Positions 25,785-38,428 are shown, counted from the stretch's first letter. The stretch is 64,000 nt of DNA from Azoarcus olearius (GCF_001682385.1 NZ_CP016210.1:2914001-2978000), one strand, 5' to 3'. The notes: generated by a model not told the origin, from the sequence alone. Translations and numbers: made by a program.

Positions 25785-25801
25785 CGCGCCGGCGACACCA
25801 C

Positions 25802-25828
25802 AACGGGGACTGCGGTCCCCGTTTCCAT
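25802..25828 (+). terminator. Rho-independent terminator after the di-haem peroxidase
   Basis: Arms 25803-25810 and 25815-25822 form an eight-base-pair stem (ACGGGGAC/GTCCCCGT) with a four-base loop, followed by TTCCATTT. It lies 18 bases after the peroxidase stop codon. Confidence 0.7.
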
Positions 25829-25963
25829 TTGTACGGATGGCAGAAAAGTGCCGTGCGGCGTGCTTTGATGAACTGGCACCCGCGCCCGACGCGCTGGCGG
25901 GAATAAAACACGCGGCCCCTGCGTATATGCGGGTGTAGCACCCACAACCCGATGGAGACCACC

Positions 25964-26350
25964 ATGAGACGCGCTGCCACCACCCTCGCCTTCGCCCTGC
26001 TGGGCGCCCTCGCCACCCCCGCCTTTGCCGCCGATGCGATGCCGCCCTCGGTGAAGATGCTGGACGGTGTGCTGACCGGCACCGACGGCATGACCCTGTA
26101 CACCTTCGACAAGGACAGCGCCGGCAGCGGCAAGAGCATGTGCAACGACACCTGCGCCACCAACTGGCCGCCGCTGATGGTCAAGGAAGGCGAAACCGCC
26201 ACCGGCGACTTCAGCATCATCACCCGCGACGACGGCAAGAAGCAGTGGGCGCACAAGGGCAAGCCGCTGTACTTCTGGGCCAAGGACGGCAAGCCGGGCG
26301 ACAAGACCGGCGATAACTTCAACAACGTCTGGCACGCCGCCAAGCCCTGA
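25964..26350 (+). CDS. Lipoprotein_15-family secreted protein
   Basis: A 128-residue periplasmic protein of the family of short secreted repeats often seen beside ECF sigma factors. It has a Sec signal (TTLAFALLGALATPAFAAD) and two copies of the family repeat: LTGTDGMTLYTFDKDSAG with CNDTCATNWPPL, then KKQWAHKGKPLYFWAKDGKPGD. The two Cys likely form a disulfide. The role is unknown. The ATG at 25964 follows GGAG; an ATG four codons upstream at 25952 overlaps that site and is less likely. The sigma-factor gene follows after only seven bases, so the three genes probably form an operon. Confidence 0.85.
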   Translation: MRRAATTLAFALLGALATPAFAADAMPPSVKMLDGVLTGTDGMTLYTFDKDSAGSGKSMCNDTCATNWPPLMVKEGETATGDFSIITRDDGKKQWAHKGKPLYFWAKDGKPGDKTGDNFNNVWHAAKP

Positions 26351-26357
26351 GCCCGGC

Positions 26358-26858
26358 ATGGACGGCGCCGCGCTGCTGGCCGAACTGCCCCGCCTGCGCC
26401 GCTACGCGCGGGCGCTGGTGGGCGAGCGCGCGGCCGCCGACGACCTGGTGCAGGACACCCTGGAGCGCGCCTGGAGGCGCGCCGCCCAGTGGCGCCCGGA
26501 GAACCCGCTGCGCCCTTGGCTGTTCGGCATCATGCACAACCTGCGCATCGACCAGCTGCGCCGCCCCGGCCTCCACACCCGGCCGCTGGAGGACGAGGAT
26601 TTCGAGCTGCCGGTGCGCGCGACGCAGAGCGACGCGCTCGAGGTGGGCGATCTCGACGCCGCGCTCGCCCGGCTGCCCGAGGAGCAGCGCGCGGTGCTGT
26701 TGCTGGTGGCGCTGGAAGGCATGCGCTACGAAGACATCGCCGCGACACTGGGCGTGCCGCTGGGCACGGTGATGTCGCGGCTGTCGCGCGGGCGCGAACG
26801 ACTGCGCGCAATCATGGGCGAGGCGCCGGCGGCCAACCGCCTGCGGGTGGTGCGATGA
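26358..26858 (+). CDS. ECF-family RNA polymerase sigma factor
   Basis: A 166-residue extracytoplasmic-function sigma factor. Region 2 (YARALVGERAAADDLVQDTLE, then PLRPWLFGIMHNLRIDQLRR) recognises the -10 element. Region 4 (LPEEQRAVLLLVALEGMRYEDIAATLGVPLGTVMSRLSRGRERLR) contains the helix-turn-helix for the -35 element. Its stop overlaps the anti-sigma start (ATGA), so the pair is translationally coupled. It may drive its own operon, starting upstream of the Lipoprotein_15 gene. Confidence 0.93.
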   Translation: MDGAALLAELPRLRRYARALVGERAAADDLVQDTLERAWRRAAQWRPENPLRPWLFGIMHNLRIDQLRRPGLHTRPLEDEDFELPVRATQSDALEVGDLDAALARLPEEQRAVLLLVALEGMRYEDIAATLGVPLGTVMSRLSRGRERLRAIMGEAPAANRLRVVR

Positions 26859-27661
26859 GCAAACGCAAGATCAACGAAGGCGATCTCCACGCCTGGGCGG
26901 ACGACCTGCTCGCGGACGAGCGCCGCGCCGAGGTGGAGGACTGGCTCGCCGCCCATCCGGGCGACGCCGCGCGCCTGCACGACTACCGGCTGCAGAACCG
27001 CGCGCTGCGTGCCGCCTTCGACCCGGTGCTGGAAGAGCCGCTGCCCGCGGCGCTGCGCCGCGCGGCGGCGTTGCCCCCTGCCGCCAGCAGCCCGCCGCGC
27101 CGGTGGGGGTCCGCCCCGGCGCTGCGCGCCGCCGCGATGGTGGCGCTGTGCGTGCTCGGCGCGGTCGCCGGCTGGCTGGGCCACGCCCGCTTCGGTACGG
27201 CCCCGGCGTCGCCGGCGGTGGCCGAGTTTTCGCGCCAGGCGGCGATCGCCCACGCGGTCTATACGCCCGAAGTGCGCCGCCCGGTGGAAGTGGACGGCGC
27301 GCACGAGGAGCAGCTGGTGGCCTGGCTGTCGAAGCGGCTGGGCGCGCCCCTGCATGCGCCGCGGCTGGGGGCGCTGGGTTTCGAACTGGTGGGCGGCCGC
27401 CTGCTGCCGGGGCAGCAGGGGCCGGTGGCGCTGTTCATGTACCAGGACCCGAGCGGCCAGCGCCTGACGCTGTATGTCTCCGGCGAGGTGGCCGGCCACG
27501 GCGACGCCGGCTTCCGCTTTGCCGAAGAGAACGGTGTGAAGGTGTTCTACTGGGTGGATGGCCGCTTCGGCTATGCGCTGTCCGCCGCGATCGACAAGGC
27601 GCAGCTCGCCCGCATCGCCACCGCGGTGTACGACCAGCTGGAGAGTTCCGCGCGGCGCTGA
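26855..27661 (+). CDS. Membrane-bound anti-sigma factor
   Basis: A 268-residue single-span protein overlapping the sigma-factor gene by four bases. The cytoplasmic N-terminus (about 1-90) has the helical anti-sigma look (NEGDLHAWADDLLADERRAEVEDWLAAHPGDAARLHDYRLQN) but lacks the HxxxCxxC zinc motif. One membrane segment (AAAMVALCVLGAVAGWLG) lies at about 90-107, and the periplasmic C-terminal domain contains LGFELVGGRLLPGQQGPVALFMYQ, found in anti-sigma factors related to ChrR/RskA-like proteins. It should hold the ECF sigma factor inactive until a periplasmic signal arrives. Confidence 0.88.
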   Translation: MSKRKINEGDLHAWADDLLADERRAEVEDWLAAHPGDAARLHDYRLQNRALRAAFDPVLEEPLPAALRRAAALPPAASSPPRRWGSAPALRAAAMVALCVLGAVAGWLGHARFGTAPASPAVAEFSRQAAIAHAVYTPEVRRPVEVDGAHEEQLVAWLSKRLGAPLHAPRLGALGFELVGGRLLPGQQGPVALFMYQDPSGQRLTLYVSGEVAGHGDAGFRFAEENGVKVFYWVDGRFGYALSAAIDKAQLARIATAVYDQLESSARR

Positions 27662-27689
27662 GGCGATCCGCGCCCGCGGCCCGCCGCCG

Positions 27690-28127
27690 CTACAGGATGG
27701 CGGTAATCTCCTCCCGCCGCACCAGTTCGCCCTCGAACTGCCGCGCATCGTAGCCGTCCGCGTCCTTCGCGCTGAGGATGCCCACCACGGCGCCGCACTC
27801 CACCACCGGCACGTGATGGAACTGGCCTTCGTACATCAGGTGCAGGGCGTGGCTGAACGGCCGGTCGGGCGAGATCACCTGCGGGGAGCGGGTCATGATC
27901 GAACCCACCCCGACCGTTTCGGCGTCCTTGCCGCTCGCCACCACGCCGAACACGATGTCGCGCTCGGTGCAGATGCCCTTCAGCGTGTTGGAGCGGAGGT
28001 CGGTTACGAGCACCGCGCTGATGTGATTGACCCTCATCAGCTCGGCAACGCGGCGCACGGACATGTCGTCCGGAACGGTAACGCAGCGCCGGTTCTGGAC
28101 GATGGCGCGGATGGCATGTTCCAACAT
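27690..28127 (-). CDS. Tandem CBS-domain protein
   Basis: A 145-residue stand-alone pair of CBS domains. The first spans about residues 10-65 (MSVRRVAELMRVNHISAVLV, then TLKGICTERDIVFGV), the second about 75-130 (IMTRSPQVISPDRPFSHALHLM, then HHVPVVECGAVVGILSAKDA). Such proteins bind adenosyl nucleotides and act as energy or redox sensors, but the partner is unknown. The ATG at 28127 has GGGGAGAAG upstream and was preferred to a longer start at 28181. It converges on the anti-sigma gene. Confidence 0.87.
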   Translation of the reverse strand: MLEHAIRAIVQNRRCVTVPDDMSVRRVAELMRVNHISAVLVTDLRSNTLKGICTERDIVFGVVASGKDAETVGVGSIMTRSPQVISPDRPFSHALHLMYEGQFHHVPVVECGAVVGILSAKDADGYDARQFEGELVRREEITAIL

Positions 28128-28425
28128 GGTGCTTCTCCCCCGTCCTGCCAGCCCGGGCGGAAGAGCGCCGGAATGCGTCACCCGTCCTCATCCCGGGCTC
28201 GAAGCGGAAGCGGAACTTTCACTGTAGACCGTCCCGGGTGGCGATACACGCCGCATCGTGGATTCGAACCGGTTGTTACACGGGACGGCAGAAGCGGCCA
28301 CGACGGGCGACCTCCCTGACCGCCCGGCCCGGCGGGGCCACGGACGACCGGCGCCCTTGTGCGGCCACGGCTATGCTGAAACCTGGCCTTGCTACGAGGT
28401 GGGCGTCCCGCACGTCCCCGCGCCG

Positions 28426-29724
28426 ATGTCCGTTCCCTTGTGGTCCCTGCTTCTCGGCCTGCTACTGCTCACGATGGTGCTGGTCGGCACATTGGTCGCG
28501 CGCCTGCCACTCAGCAGCGCGATGATCTATCTCGCAATCGGCTGGGCCGCCGGTTGGGCCGCGCCGCTGAGCATCGCACCGGACCCGCTGCGCAACGCGT
28601 ATGCACTCGAGCTGGCGGCCGAGGTTGCCGTGCTGATATCGCTGTTCGCGGTGGGGCTGCGACTCGGGGTTCCGGTGACGGACGCACGCTGGCGGCTCCC
28701 GCTGCAGTTGGCGTTCGTTTCCATGGCCGGCACGGTGGGCCTGATTGCCGCGGTGGGCGTTCTGGGGCTGGACCTGTCGCTGGGGGCCGCCGTACTGCTG
28801 GGCGCCATCCTCGCCCCGACCGACCCGGTGCTCGCCTCGGGCGTCCAGGCGCACGGCGGGCGCGAGCCCGATCTCGTTCGCTTTGGTCTCGCCGGCGAAG
28901 GGGGCCTGAACGACGGCACCGCGTTTCCCTTCGTCATGCTCGGACTCGGCCTGCTCGGCTTGCACGATCTCGGCACCGGCGGCTGGCGGTGGTGGGCGAT
29001 AGACCTCGTGTGGGCAACGGTCGCGGGGCTCGTGGTGGGCGGACTCGCCGGCGCGCTGATCGCACAACTGATCGTGCGCGTGCGGACACGCTTCGACGCG
29101 GTGTGGGGGCACGATGAATTCCTCTCGCTCGGCGTCATCGCCATCGCCTACGGGAGCGCCCGCCTGTGCATGGGATCGGGCTTTCTCGCCGTATTTGCGG
29201 CGGGCCTCGCGTTCCGGCGCTGGCGCCAGCACGCGGCCGACGCAACGGCGGGCCCGCAACCGGGCCGCCACGAAACCGGGGCCGCGCATGCCCGTCAGGC
29301 GGGCACGATGACCCTGGGCGTGAAGAGCTTCAACGAACAGCTCGAGCGCATAGGCGAACTCGCAATCGTCCTGCTCGTGAGCGCCATGCTGCCCTATGCC
29401 AGCCTCTCTGCCCGGCTGGCGGGATTCATCGCCTTGCTGTTTGTCGTCCTGAGACCGCTCGCGGTGTGGCTGGGCACGCTGGGGTGCGCGCTCGACGTCC
29501 CCCAGCGCGCGGTCATCAGCTGGTTCGGAATCCGCGGCATCGGATCGGTGTTCTACCTGATGTTCGCGCTCGAACGCGGCGTCGGCGGGGCGCTCGCGCA
29601 GTTTCTGGTCGACGCGACGCTGATGACGGTCTCCGCCTCCATCATCCTGCACGGCATCTCCGCGCACTCGCTGATGAGCCGCTATGGCCGGCGAAGCGCG
29701 CCGGGCGGCGACGGCAGCCGTTGA
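28426..29724 (+). CDS. Cation/proton antiporter (CPA1/NhaP-like)
   Basis: A 432-residue polytopic inner-membrane protein of the Na+/H+ or K+/H+ exchanger type. The pore motif LGAILAPTDPVLASGVQ and the following GEGGLNDGTAFPFVMLGLGL carry the conserved Asp residues used in cation exchange. Later segments (SMGFLAVFAAGLAFRR-like, here CMGSGFLAVFAAGLAFRRWR, and RAVISWFGIRGIGSVFYLM) also match the family. A hydrophilic loop around 285-310 breaks the helices. The ATG at 28426 was preferred to an earlier ATG at 28258, whose 56 added codons look non-coding. Confidence 0.88.
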   Translation: MSVPLWSLLLGLLLLTMVLVGTLVARLPLSSAMIYLAIGWAAGWAAPLSIAPDPLRNAYALELAAEVAVLISLFAVGLRLGVPVTDARWRLPLQLAFVSMAGTVGLIAAVGVLGLDLSLGAAVLLGAILAPTDPVLASGVQAHGGREPDLVRFGLAGEGGLNDGTAFPFVMLGLGLLGLHDLGTGGWRWWAIDLVWATVAGLVVGGLAGALIAQLIVRVRTRFDAVWGHDEFLSLGVIAIAYGSARLCMGSGFLAVFAAGLAFRRWRQHAADATAGPQPGRHETGAAHARQAGTMTLGVKSFNEQLERIGELAIVLLVSAMLPYASLSARLAGFIALLFVVLRPLAVWLGTLGCALDVPQRAVISWFGIRGIGSVFYLMFALERGVGGALAQFLVDATLMTVSASIILHGISAHSLMSRYGRRSAPGGDGSR

Positions 29725-29754
29725 GCCCGCGTGCGAGCGGCGCCGCGTCGCCCG

Positions 29755-32643
29755 CTAGGCTGCCAGCGGCTGTGGCGGCGATATCCAGTAGCCCTGCACG
29801 TAATCCACCCCGATCTGCGACAACATCGCCATGGTCTGCTCGTCGGTCACCCACTCCGCCACGGTCTGCTTGCCCATGATGTGCCCGATGCGGTTGACCG
29901 AGCGCACCATCTCCGCATCGACCTCGCTGTCGCGGATGGCGGATACGAAGGAGCCGTCGATCTTGATGAAATCGACCGGCAGGCTCTTGAGATAGGAGAA
30001 GGAAGCCATGCCGGTGCCGAAATCGTCGAGCGCAAAGCGGCATCCATGCTGCTTGAGGCGGTGGATGAACGCCGCTGCGGTCTGCAACTGGGCGATGGCG
30101 GCGGTTTCCGTGATCTCGAAGCACAGCTTCTCGGCCGGGATCGCCATCGTGTCCAGCACCTGGATGGCGTACTCCTGAAACTGTATGTCGCTCAGCGCGC
30201 GGGCGGACAGGTTGATGGCACACAGGTCGAGGTCCGCGAGATGGCGTGGATGCCCGGACAGCCAATCCACCGTGTGGGTCAGCACCCAGCGGTCCACCGC
30301 CGGCATCATGTCGTACCGCTCGACTGCCGGCAGGAAGGCGCCGGGCGGAATCAAGCGGTCAGGCCCGTCGCGCAGCCGCAGCAGGATTTCATAGTGCAAC
30401 CCGCCCGATCCCCCGAGCGGCAGGATGGTTTGGCGGAAAAGCCGAAGTCCGCCGTCGTGAAGGGCATCGCCCACCCGCGAGACCCAGTCCATGTCGCTTT
30501 GCCGCAGGGCAAGCTGCGCGTCACCTTCGCGCTGGATATGAACGCGGTTCCGGCCGCCTTCCTTGGCGATGTAGCAGGCATGATCGGCGCGCTGCATGAG
30601 CTGCTGGGCGCTTCCCGAAGCGGGGGTGATCGGCACCAGGCCGATGCTGACGCCGACGCGGAACATCCGCCCCTCGAACGGAAACTGGAACTCGCGCGTG
30701 GTCTCCAGCATCTTGCGGGCGATCACCACCGCCTCGTCGAACGCGCAGTGCTCCACCAGCAGGCCGAACTCGTCACCGCCCAGCCGCGCCAGCGTATCCC
30801 GCTCGCGCACCTGGGTGCGGAAGCGCTGCGAGAGCTGGCGCAGCAGTTCGTCTCCCGCCTTGTGGCCGCAGGTGTCGTTCACGATCTTGAACTGATCCAG
30901 GTCCATGAACAGTAGCGCGCCCTCGTTGCGGAACTCCAGCGCGTGGTCGAGCACCCGCTTCACGCGGTTCTCGAACTCCGCGCGGTTGACCAGTTCGGTG
31001 AGCGCGTCGTGCGTTGCCTGGTGGGTCAGCGCCCGCAACACCCGGCGCGACTCGGTGACATCGCGGAACACCACGACAAGGCCAACGACCGTTCCATCGG
31101 CAAGACGGATCGGCGCCGCGACATCCTCGATCGACAGGAAGCGGCCTGAGCGGGAGATCAGCACCGCGCGCGGGCTCAGGTTGCTTGCCCGCCCGTCGCG
31201 GAGACAGGATTCGATGAAGGAATCGAGCGGCAGGCGCGTCTGGTCGTCCACGATGTGGAGGACGTCTCCCACATAGCGGCCCACCGCATCTTCGGGGCGC
31301 CACTCGGTGAGCCGCTCCGCCGCGGGGTTGAACTCCACGATGGTGCCGGCCGCATCGGTGCTGATGACCGCGTCGCCGATGGAGCTGAGGGTGACCATTG
31401 CGCGCTCCTTTTCGGCATTGAGGGTGCGTTGGAGCTGCTTCAGGGCATGGACGTCGCTGAACACGGACACCGCGATCCGGGCCTCGCCGTCGCCCTCGAA
31501 AACCGGCCCCGCATTCACCGCAAAACAGCGTGCCCTTCCCTCGCTGAGGCAATGCAGTTCCGCTCCGCTCACCGCCTCGCCGCCCAGCAGCGCACGCCGC
31601 AGCGCCGAGCCGGCGGCCTGCACCACGCCACCGTCCGCGCGCACCAGTTGGCAACCCTGGAACGCTTGGTCATCCATCGCGGCAAGCGTGCTGCCGAACT
31701 GTCGTTCGGCCTCGTCGTTGTAGTGGAGCACCGCGCCCGAGCGGATGTCGGCCAGCACGACCGAGACCGGCAGCTGATTGAGGATGGCGGTGACGCGGGC
31801 GCGCTCCGCCGCCACTTCGGCCAGCAGGCGCTCGCGTTCGCGCTCTGCCTCCTTTCGCTCCTGGATATCCACGGTGACGCCGGTGAGGCGCAGTACCGAG
31901 CCTGCCGCACTGCCGCTCCTGCGGCTCGATCGGGTATAGAACCAGTGGTATTCGCCGCTTTTGCGTCGAAGACGGAATTCCACCCACGGCCCCCCGTCCG
32001 GGTCGTATCGTTCGACCGCGAATGCACGCTGGAGCGCGGGAAGATCGGCCGGGTGCACCAGACTCACCCAGTCGCCCGCCATGCGTCCTATCTCGTCATC
32101 GGAATAACCGAGCAGTCCGACGAGGTTCGGCGACACCTTCATCTCGTCGGTTTCGCTGTCCCACTGCCACGCCGCCGCATGCGCCACTTCAAGGATGCGC
32201 TCGGTCTGCTGCTGCGTTTCGCGCAGGCAGTCCTCGAGCAGCTTGCGCTCGGTCAGGTCCTGCGTGAACTTGCAGAAACCCCGTATGCCACCGTTTCCGT
32301 CGTAAAGGGCAATCAATTCGACATGGGCCCAGAACAGGCTGCCATCCTTCCTGCGGCGCCACATTTCCTCCTGGAAATTGCCTTCGCGGGCGGCGGCCTC
32401 GAGATTGACGCGCGGACTGCCATGGGCTTGCAGGAACTCCGGATAGAGCATGCCGAAGTACTGGCCCACCGCCTCGGTGGCCCGATACCCCTTCATCGCC
32501 TCGGCGGCGCGGTTCCAGTCGAGAATGATCCCCTCGGCATCGAGAAGGAAAACCGCGTAGTCGACGATCTGTTCGACCGCGGCGCGATAGCGGTCGGCGC
32601 GCTCTGCGCGTCCCAGACCACCTGAGTCTCGAGCCTGCTCCAT
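29755..32643 (-). CDS. PAS-GGDEF-EAL c-di-GMP signalling protein
   Basis: A 962-residue cytoplasmic signalling protein without membrane segments. About four PAS sensor domains occupy residues 20-520. The GGDEF domain (about 535-700) keeps RLGGDEF and an I-site RxxD (RERD) exactly five residues before it, implying an active, product-inhibited diguanylate cyclase. The EAL domain (about 705-955) keeps the ExLxR signature as EILLR, CFEITETAA and LDDFGTGMASFSYLKSL with the two catalytic Asp. The usual AEGVE motif reads AEWVT, so phosphodiesterase activity is uncertain. It may respond to a redox or small-molecule cue through PAS cofactors, and it is transcribed alone. Confidence 0.93.
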   Translation of the reverse strand: MEQARDSGGLGRAERADRYRAAVEQIVDYAVFLLDAEGIILDWNRAAEAMKGYRATEAVGQYFGMLYPEFLQAHGSPRVNLEAAAREGNFQEEMWRRRKDGSLFWAHVELIALYDGNGGIRGFCKFTQDLTERKLLEDCLRETQQQTERILEVAHAAAWQWDSETDEMKVSPNLVGLLGYSDDEIGRMAGDWVSLVHPADLPALQRAFAVERYDPDGGPWVEFRLRRKSGEYHWFYTRSSRRSGSAAGSVLRLTGVTVDIQERKEAERERERLLAEVAAERARVTAILNQLPVSVVLADIRSGAVLHYNDEAERQFGSTLAAMDDQAFQGCQLVRADGGVVQAAGSALRRALLGGEAVSGAELHCLSEGRARCFAVNAGPVFEGDGEARIAVSVFSDVHALKQLQRTLNAEKERAMVTLSSIGDAVISTDAAGTIVEFNPAAERLTEWRPEDAVGRYVGDVLHIVDDQTRLPLDSFIESCLRDGRASNLSPRAVLISRSGRFLSIEDVAAPIRLADGTVVGLVVVFRDVTESRRVLRALTHQATHDALTELVNRAEFENRVKRVLDHALEFRNEGALLFMDLDQFKIVNDTCGHKAGDELLRQLSQRFRTQVRERDTLARLGGDEFGLLVEHCAFDEAVVIARKMLETTREFQFPFEGRMFRVGVSIGLVPITPASGSAQQLMQRADHACYIAKEGGRNRVHIQREGDAQLALRQSDMDWVSRVGDALHDGGLRLFRQTILPLGGSGGLHYEILLRLRDGPDRLIPPGAFLPAVERYDMMPAVDRWVLTHTVDWLSGHPRHLADLDLCAINLSARALSDIQFQEYAIQVLDTMAIPAEKLCFEITETAAIAQLQTAAAFIHRLKQHGCRFALDDFGTGMASFSYLKSLPVDFIKIDGSFVSAIRDSEVDAEMVRSVNRIGHIMGKQTVAEWVTDEQTMAMLSQIGVDYVQGYWISPPQPLAA

Positions 32644-32750
32644 CTGAATCCGCCCCCGTTACCTGACGCACGGCGGGGCCGTGCCGGTCCGGATTCAGCG
32701 GATGCAAGACCGGGTCCCGGCCGCTCCGCGGCCGGCATTCGGCACCGGTC

Positions 32751-33758
32751 CTAGAGCGCGCTTTCCGCCAGGTTGTGCTGCTCCACCACCGATCGCAGGG
32801 TGTTGCCCGCCGGCTTGCCCTCGTAACTGCAGCAGTAATCGACCGCGGCAGTGCCGCCCAGCAGCGGACAGGCAGCGAAAAGCTCGGCCACCCAATCGAC
32901 GAAGGCGCGCACCTTGGGCGACAGGTGGCGGTTGGCCGGATACACCGCGGAGATCGGCATCGGCGCCGGGCTCCACTGCGGCAGCACCTCGCGCAGCGCG
33001 CCGGATTCCAGGTGGGGCAGCGCCATGAAGCGCGGCATCTGCACCATGCCGAAGCCCTGCAGCGCGCAGGCGAGATAGGCATCGCCGTCGTTAACCGAAA
33101 CCACGCCCTTCATCTTGACCTCGGTGACGTGGCCATCGACGACGAAATCCCAGTCCAGCGTGCGGCCGTTGAGGCTGGAGAAGTAATTGACCGCGCTGTG
33201 ATTTGCCAGCTCGGCGATCGTCTTCGGCTCGCCGTGGCGTTCCAGGTAGGACGGCGCCGCGCAGGTGACCAGGAAGAAGGTGCCGATACGCCGCGCCACC
33301 AGCGACGAATCCGGCAGGTGGCCAACCCGCAGCGCGCAATCGACCGCCTCGCGCACCATGTCCACCGGACGGTCGGTCATGCCGATCGCGATTTCCAGCT
33401 CCGGATAGCGGGTGTGGAAGTCGCACAGGCGCGGAATCAGCACCAGGCGGCCGAGCGAGGCCGGTACGTCGATCCGCAGGCGGCCGCGCGGGCCGCTCGC
33501 GGCGTCGCGAAACGACGACTCGGTCTCCTCCACGTCGGCCAGGATGGCGACGCAGCGCTCGTAGTAGGCGGCGCCATCCTGCGTCAGGCTCAGGCGCCGC
33601 GTGCTGCGGTTGAGCAGCCGCACCTGCAGCAGGCGTTCCAGGTTCTGGATGATGTTGGTCACGGTCGCGCGCGGCAGGCCGAGGCTGTCGGCCGCGCGCG
33701 AAAAGCTGTTGGCGTCCACCACGCGCGTGAACACCTGCATGGCCTGAAAACGATCCAT
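32751..33758 (-). CDS. LysR-family regulator, divergent from the RND pump
   Basis: A 335-residue LysR-type transcriptional regulator. The winged helix-turn-helix is at residues 1-62 (FSRAADSLGLPRATVTNIIQNLE, then RLLNRSTRRLSLTQDG) and a co-inducer-binding domain fills about 90-300. The C-terminal about 30 residues beyond the usual 300 are an extension. It is transcribed divergently from the adaptor-permease-outer-membrane pump operon with 249 bases between, so it very likely regulates that operon and itself. The inducer cannot be read from sequence. Confidence 0.93.
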   Translation of the reverse strand: MDRFQAMQVFTRVVDANSFSRAADSLGLPRATVTNIIQNLERLLQVRLLNRSTRRLSLTQDGAAYYERCVAILADVEETESSFRDAASGPRGRLRIDVPASLGRLVLIPRLCDFHTRYPELEIAIGMTDRPVDMVREAVDCALRVGHLPDSSLVARRIGTFFLVTCAAPSYLERHGEPKTIAELANHSAVNYFSSLNGRTLDWDFVVDGHVTEVKMKGVVSVNDGDAYLACALQGFGMVQMPRFMALPHLESGALREVLPQWSPAPMPISAVYPANRHLSPKVRAFVDWVAELFAACPLLGGTAAVDYCCSYEGKPAGNTLRSVVEQHNLAESAL

Positions 33759-34007
33759 TCCGACTCCCCAAACGTCTGCCGCGGCGATTTTCCGGTAAGC
33801 GAATTATCCATGGGAATTGGCCAGGATTATTTGCCTTTACCGAATAGTGTTTCCGGTTTCACCCCATTTATCCAGCCGCGAACAACACCCAATATTGATG
33901 CACCGCGGCATAAAAATGCCGCCGCCATGGTGTCCGCCTGCCCGGCGGCAAAAACGAAAAAAGCCGGATCGTCCGCCCGCGCGCGATCCCCGACAAGGAG
34001 TTCCACG
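33759..34007. promoter_or_regulatory. Divergent control region between the LysR regulator and the RND operon
   Basis: 249 bases holding both promoters. The part from about 33790 to 33900 is AT-rich relative to the area and contains candidate T-N11-A LysR half-sites (for example around 33795-33835). I could not define one operator with confidence. AAGGAG at about 33995-34000 is the ribosome-binding site of the adaptor gene. Confidence 0.5.
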
Positions 34008-35210
34008 ATGCCCCGCCTGCGCAAGCCCTACGCCCTTGCCACCACCCTCGCGATCGCGCTCGCCCTCGGCGGCGGCGCGGTGGCGCTCAGCGTGCAGTCC
34101 GACGCCCGCGCCAACACCGCCGCCAGCGCCGCGATGCCGCCCAGCCCGGTGGACGTCGCCACCGTTGCAGCCCAGCAGATCACCGACTGGCGCAGCTATT
34201 CGGGCCGGCTGGAAGCGGTGGACCGCGTCGAGATCCGCCCGCTGGTCTCCGGCACCGTCACCGAGGTGCACTTCCAGGACGGCGCGCTGGTGAAGAAGGG
34301 CGACCCGCTGTTCACCATAGACCCCCGCCCCTACGCTGCCGCGCTGGAACACGCCCGCGCCCAGCTTGCCGCGGCCGAGGCGCGCGCCGCCTACACCGCC
34401 AACGACCTCGCCCGCGGCGAGCGGCTGATCGCCGACAACGCGATCGCCCGCCGCGACTACGAGGAAAAGCAGAACGCCGCGCGCGAGGCCGAGGCCAACC
34501 GGCTGGCCGCGCGCGCCGCGGTCGAATCCGCCCGCCTCAACCTGGAATACACCCGCATCACCGCGCCGGTGGCGGGCAAGCTGTCGCGCGCCGAGGTGAC
34601 GGTGGGCAACGTGGTGGCCGCCGGCGCGGGCACCCCGCCGCTCACCACGCTGGTGTCGATGGCGCGCATGTACGCCGCCTTCGATGTCGACGAGCAGAGC
34701 TTCCTCGCCTCGATCAACGGCAAGCAGGGCGCCGCGGTGCCGGTGCATCTGGGGCTGGCCAACGAGGACGACTACCCGCGCAGCGGCACGGTCAGCTCGG
34801 TCGATAACCGCATGGATACCTCCAGCGGCACGATCCGCGTGCGCGCGGTATTCGACAACCCGGACGCCAGCCTGCTGCCGGGCCTCTACGCCCGCATCCG
34901 GCTGGGTAGCGCCACCCCGCGCCAGGCCCTGCTGATCGACGAGAAGGCGATCGGCACCGATCAGGACAAGCGCTTCGTGCTGGTGGTGGACGACGCCAAC
35001 CGCACCGCCTACCGCGAGGTGAAGCTGGGCGCCGCGCAAGGCCCGCTGCGCGTGGTGGAAAGCGGCCTCGCCGCCGGCGAGCGCATCGTGGTGAACGGGC
35101 TGCAGCGCGCCCGCCCCGGCCAGATCGTCAATCCCAACGAGGTGCTGATGTCCGGCACCGCCAGCCCGGCCGCGCCCACCGCCCGCGCGGCCAGCGGCGC
35201 CAACAGCTGA
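34008..35210 (+). CDS. RND efflux pump periplasmic adaptor (MFP) subunit
   Basis: A 400-residue adaptor with a single N-terminal hydrophobic segment (TTLAIALALGGGAVALSV) that anchors or exports it. The domains are in usual order: lipoyl half (VEIRPLVSGTVTEVHFQDGALVKKGDPLF), alpha-hairpin (about 105-165), second lipoyl half (YTRITAPVAGKLSRAEVTVGN), beta-barrel and membrane-proximal domain. It links the permease encoded ten bases downstream to the outer-membrane factor. The start at ATG 34008 is fixed by AAGGAG eight bases upstream. It is most similar in style to MexE/AcrA-like adaptors of the HAE-1 group. Confidence 0.93.
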   Translation: MPRLRKPYALATTLAIALALGGGAVALSVQSDARANTAASAAMPPSPVDVATVAAQQITDWRSYSGRLEAVDRVEIRPLVSGTVTEVHFQDGALVKKGDPLFTIDPRPYAAALEHARAQLAAAEARAAYTANDLARGERLIADNAIARRDYEEKQNAAREAEANRLAARAAVESARLNLEYTRITAPVAGKLSRAEVTVGNVVAAGAGTPPLTTLVSMARMYAAFDVDEQSFLASINGKQGAAVPVHLGLANEDDYPRSGTVSSVDNRMDTSSGTIRVRAVFDNPDASLLPGLYARIRLGSATPRQALLIDEKAIGTDQDKRFVLVVDDANRTAYREVKLGAAQGPLRVVESGLAAGERIVVNGLQRARPGQIVNPNEVLMSGTASPAAPTARAASGANS

Positions 35211-35220
35211 GCACGCTCCC

Positions 35221-38412
<3,192 letters not shown>

Positions 38413-38428
38413 GCCCGGAGCCGACGAC

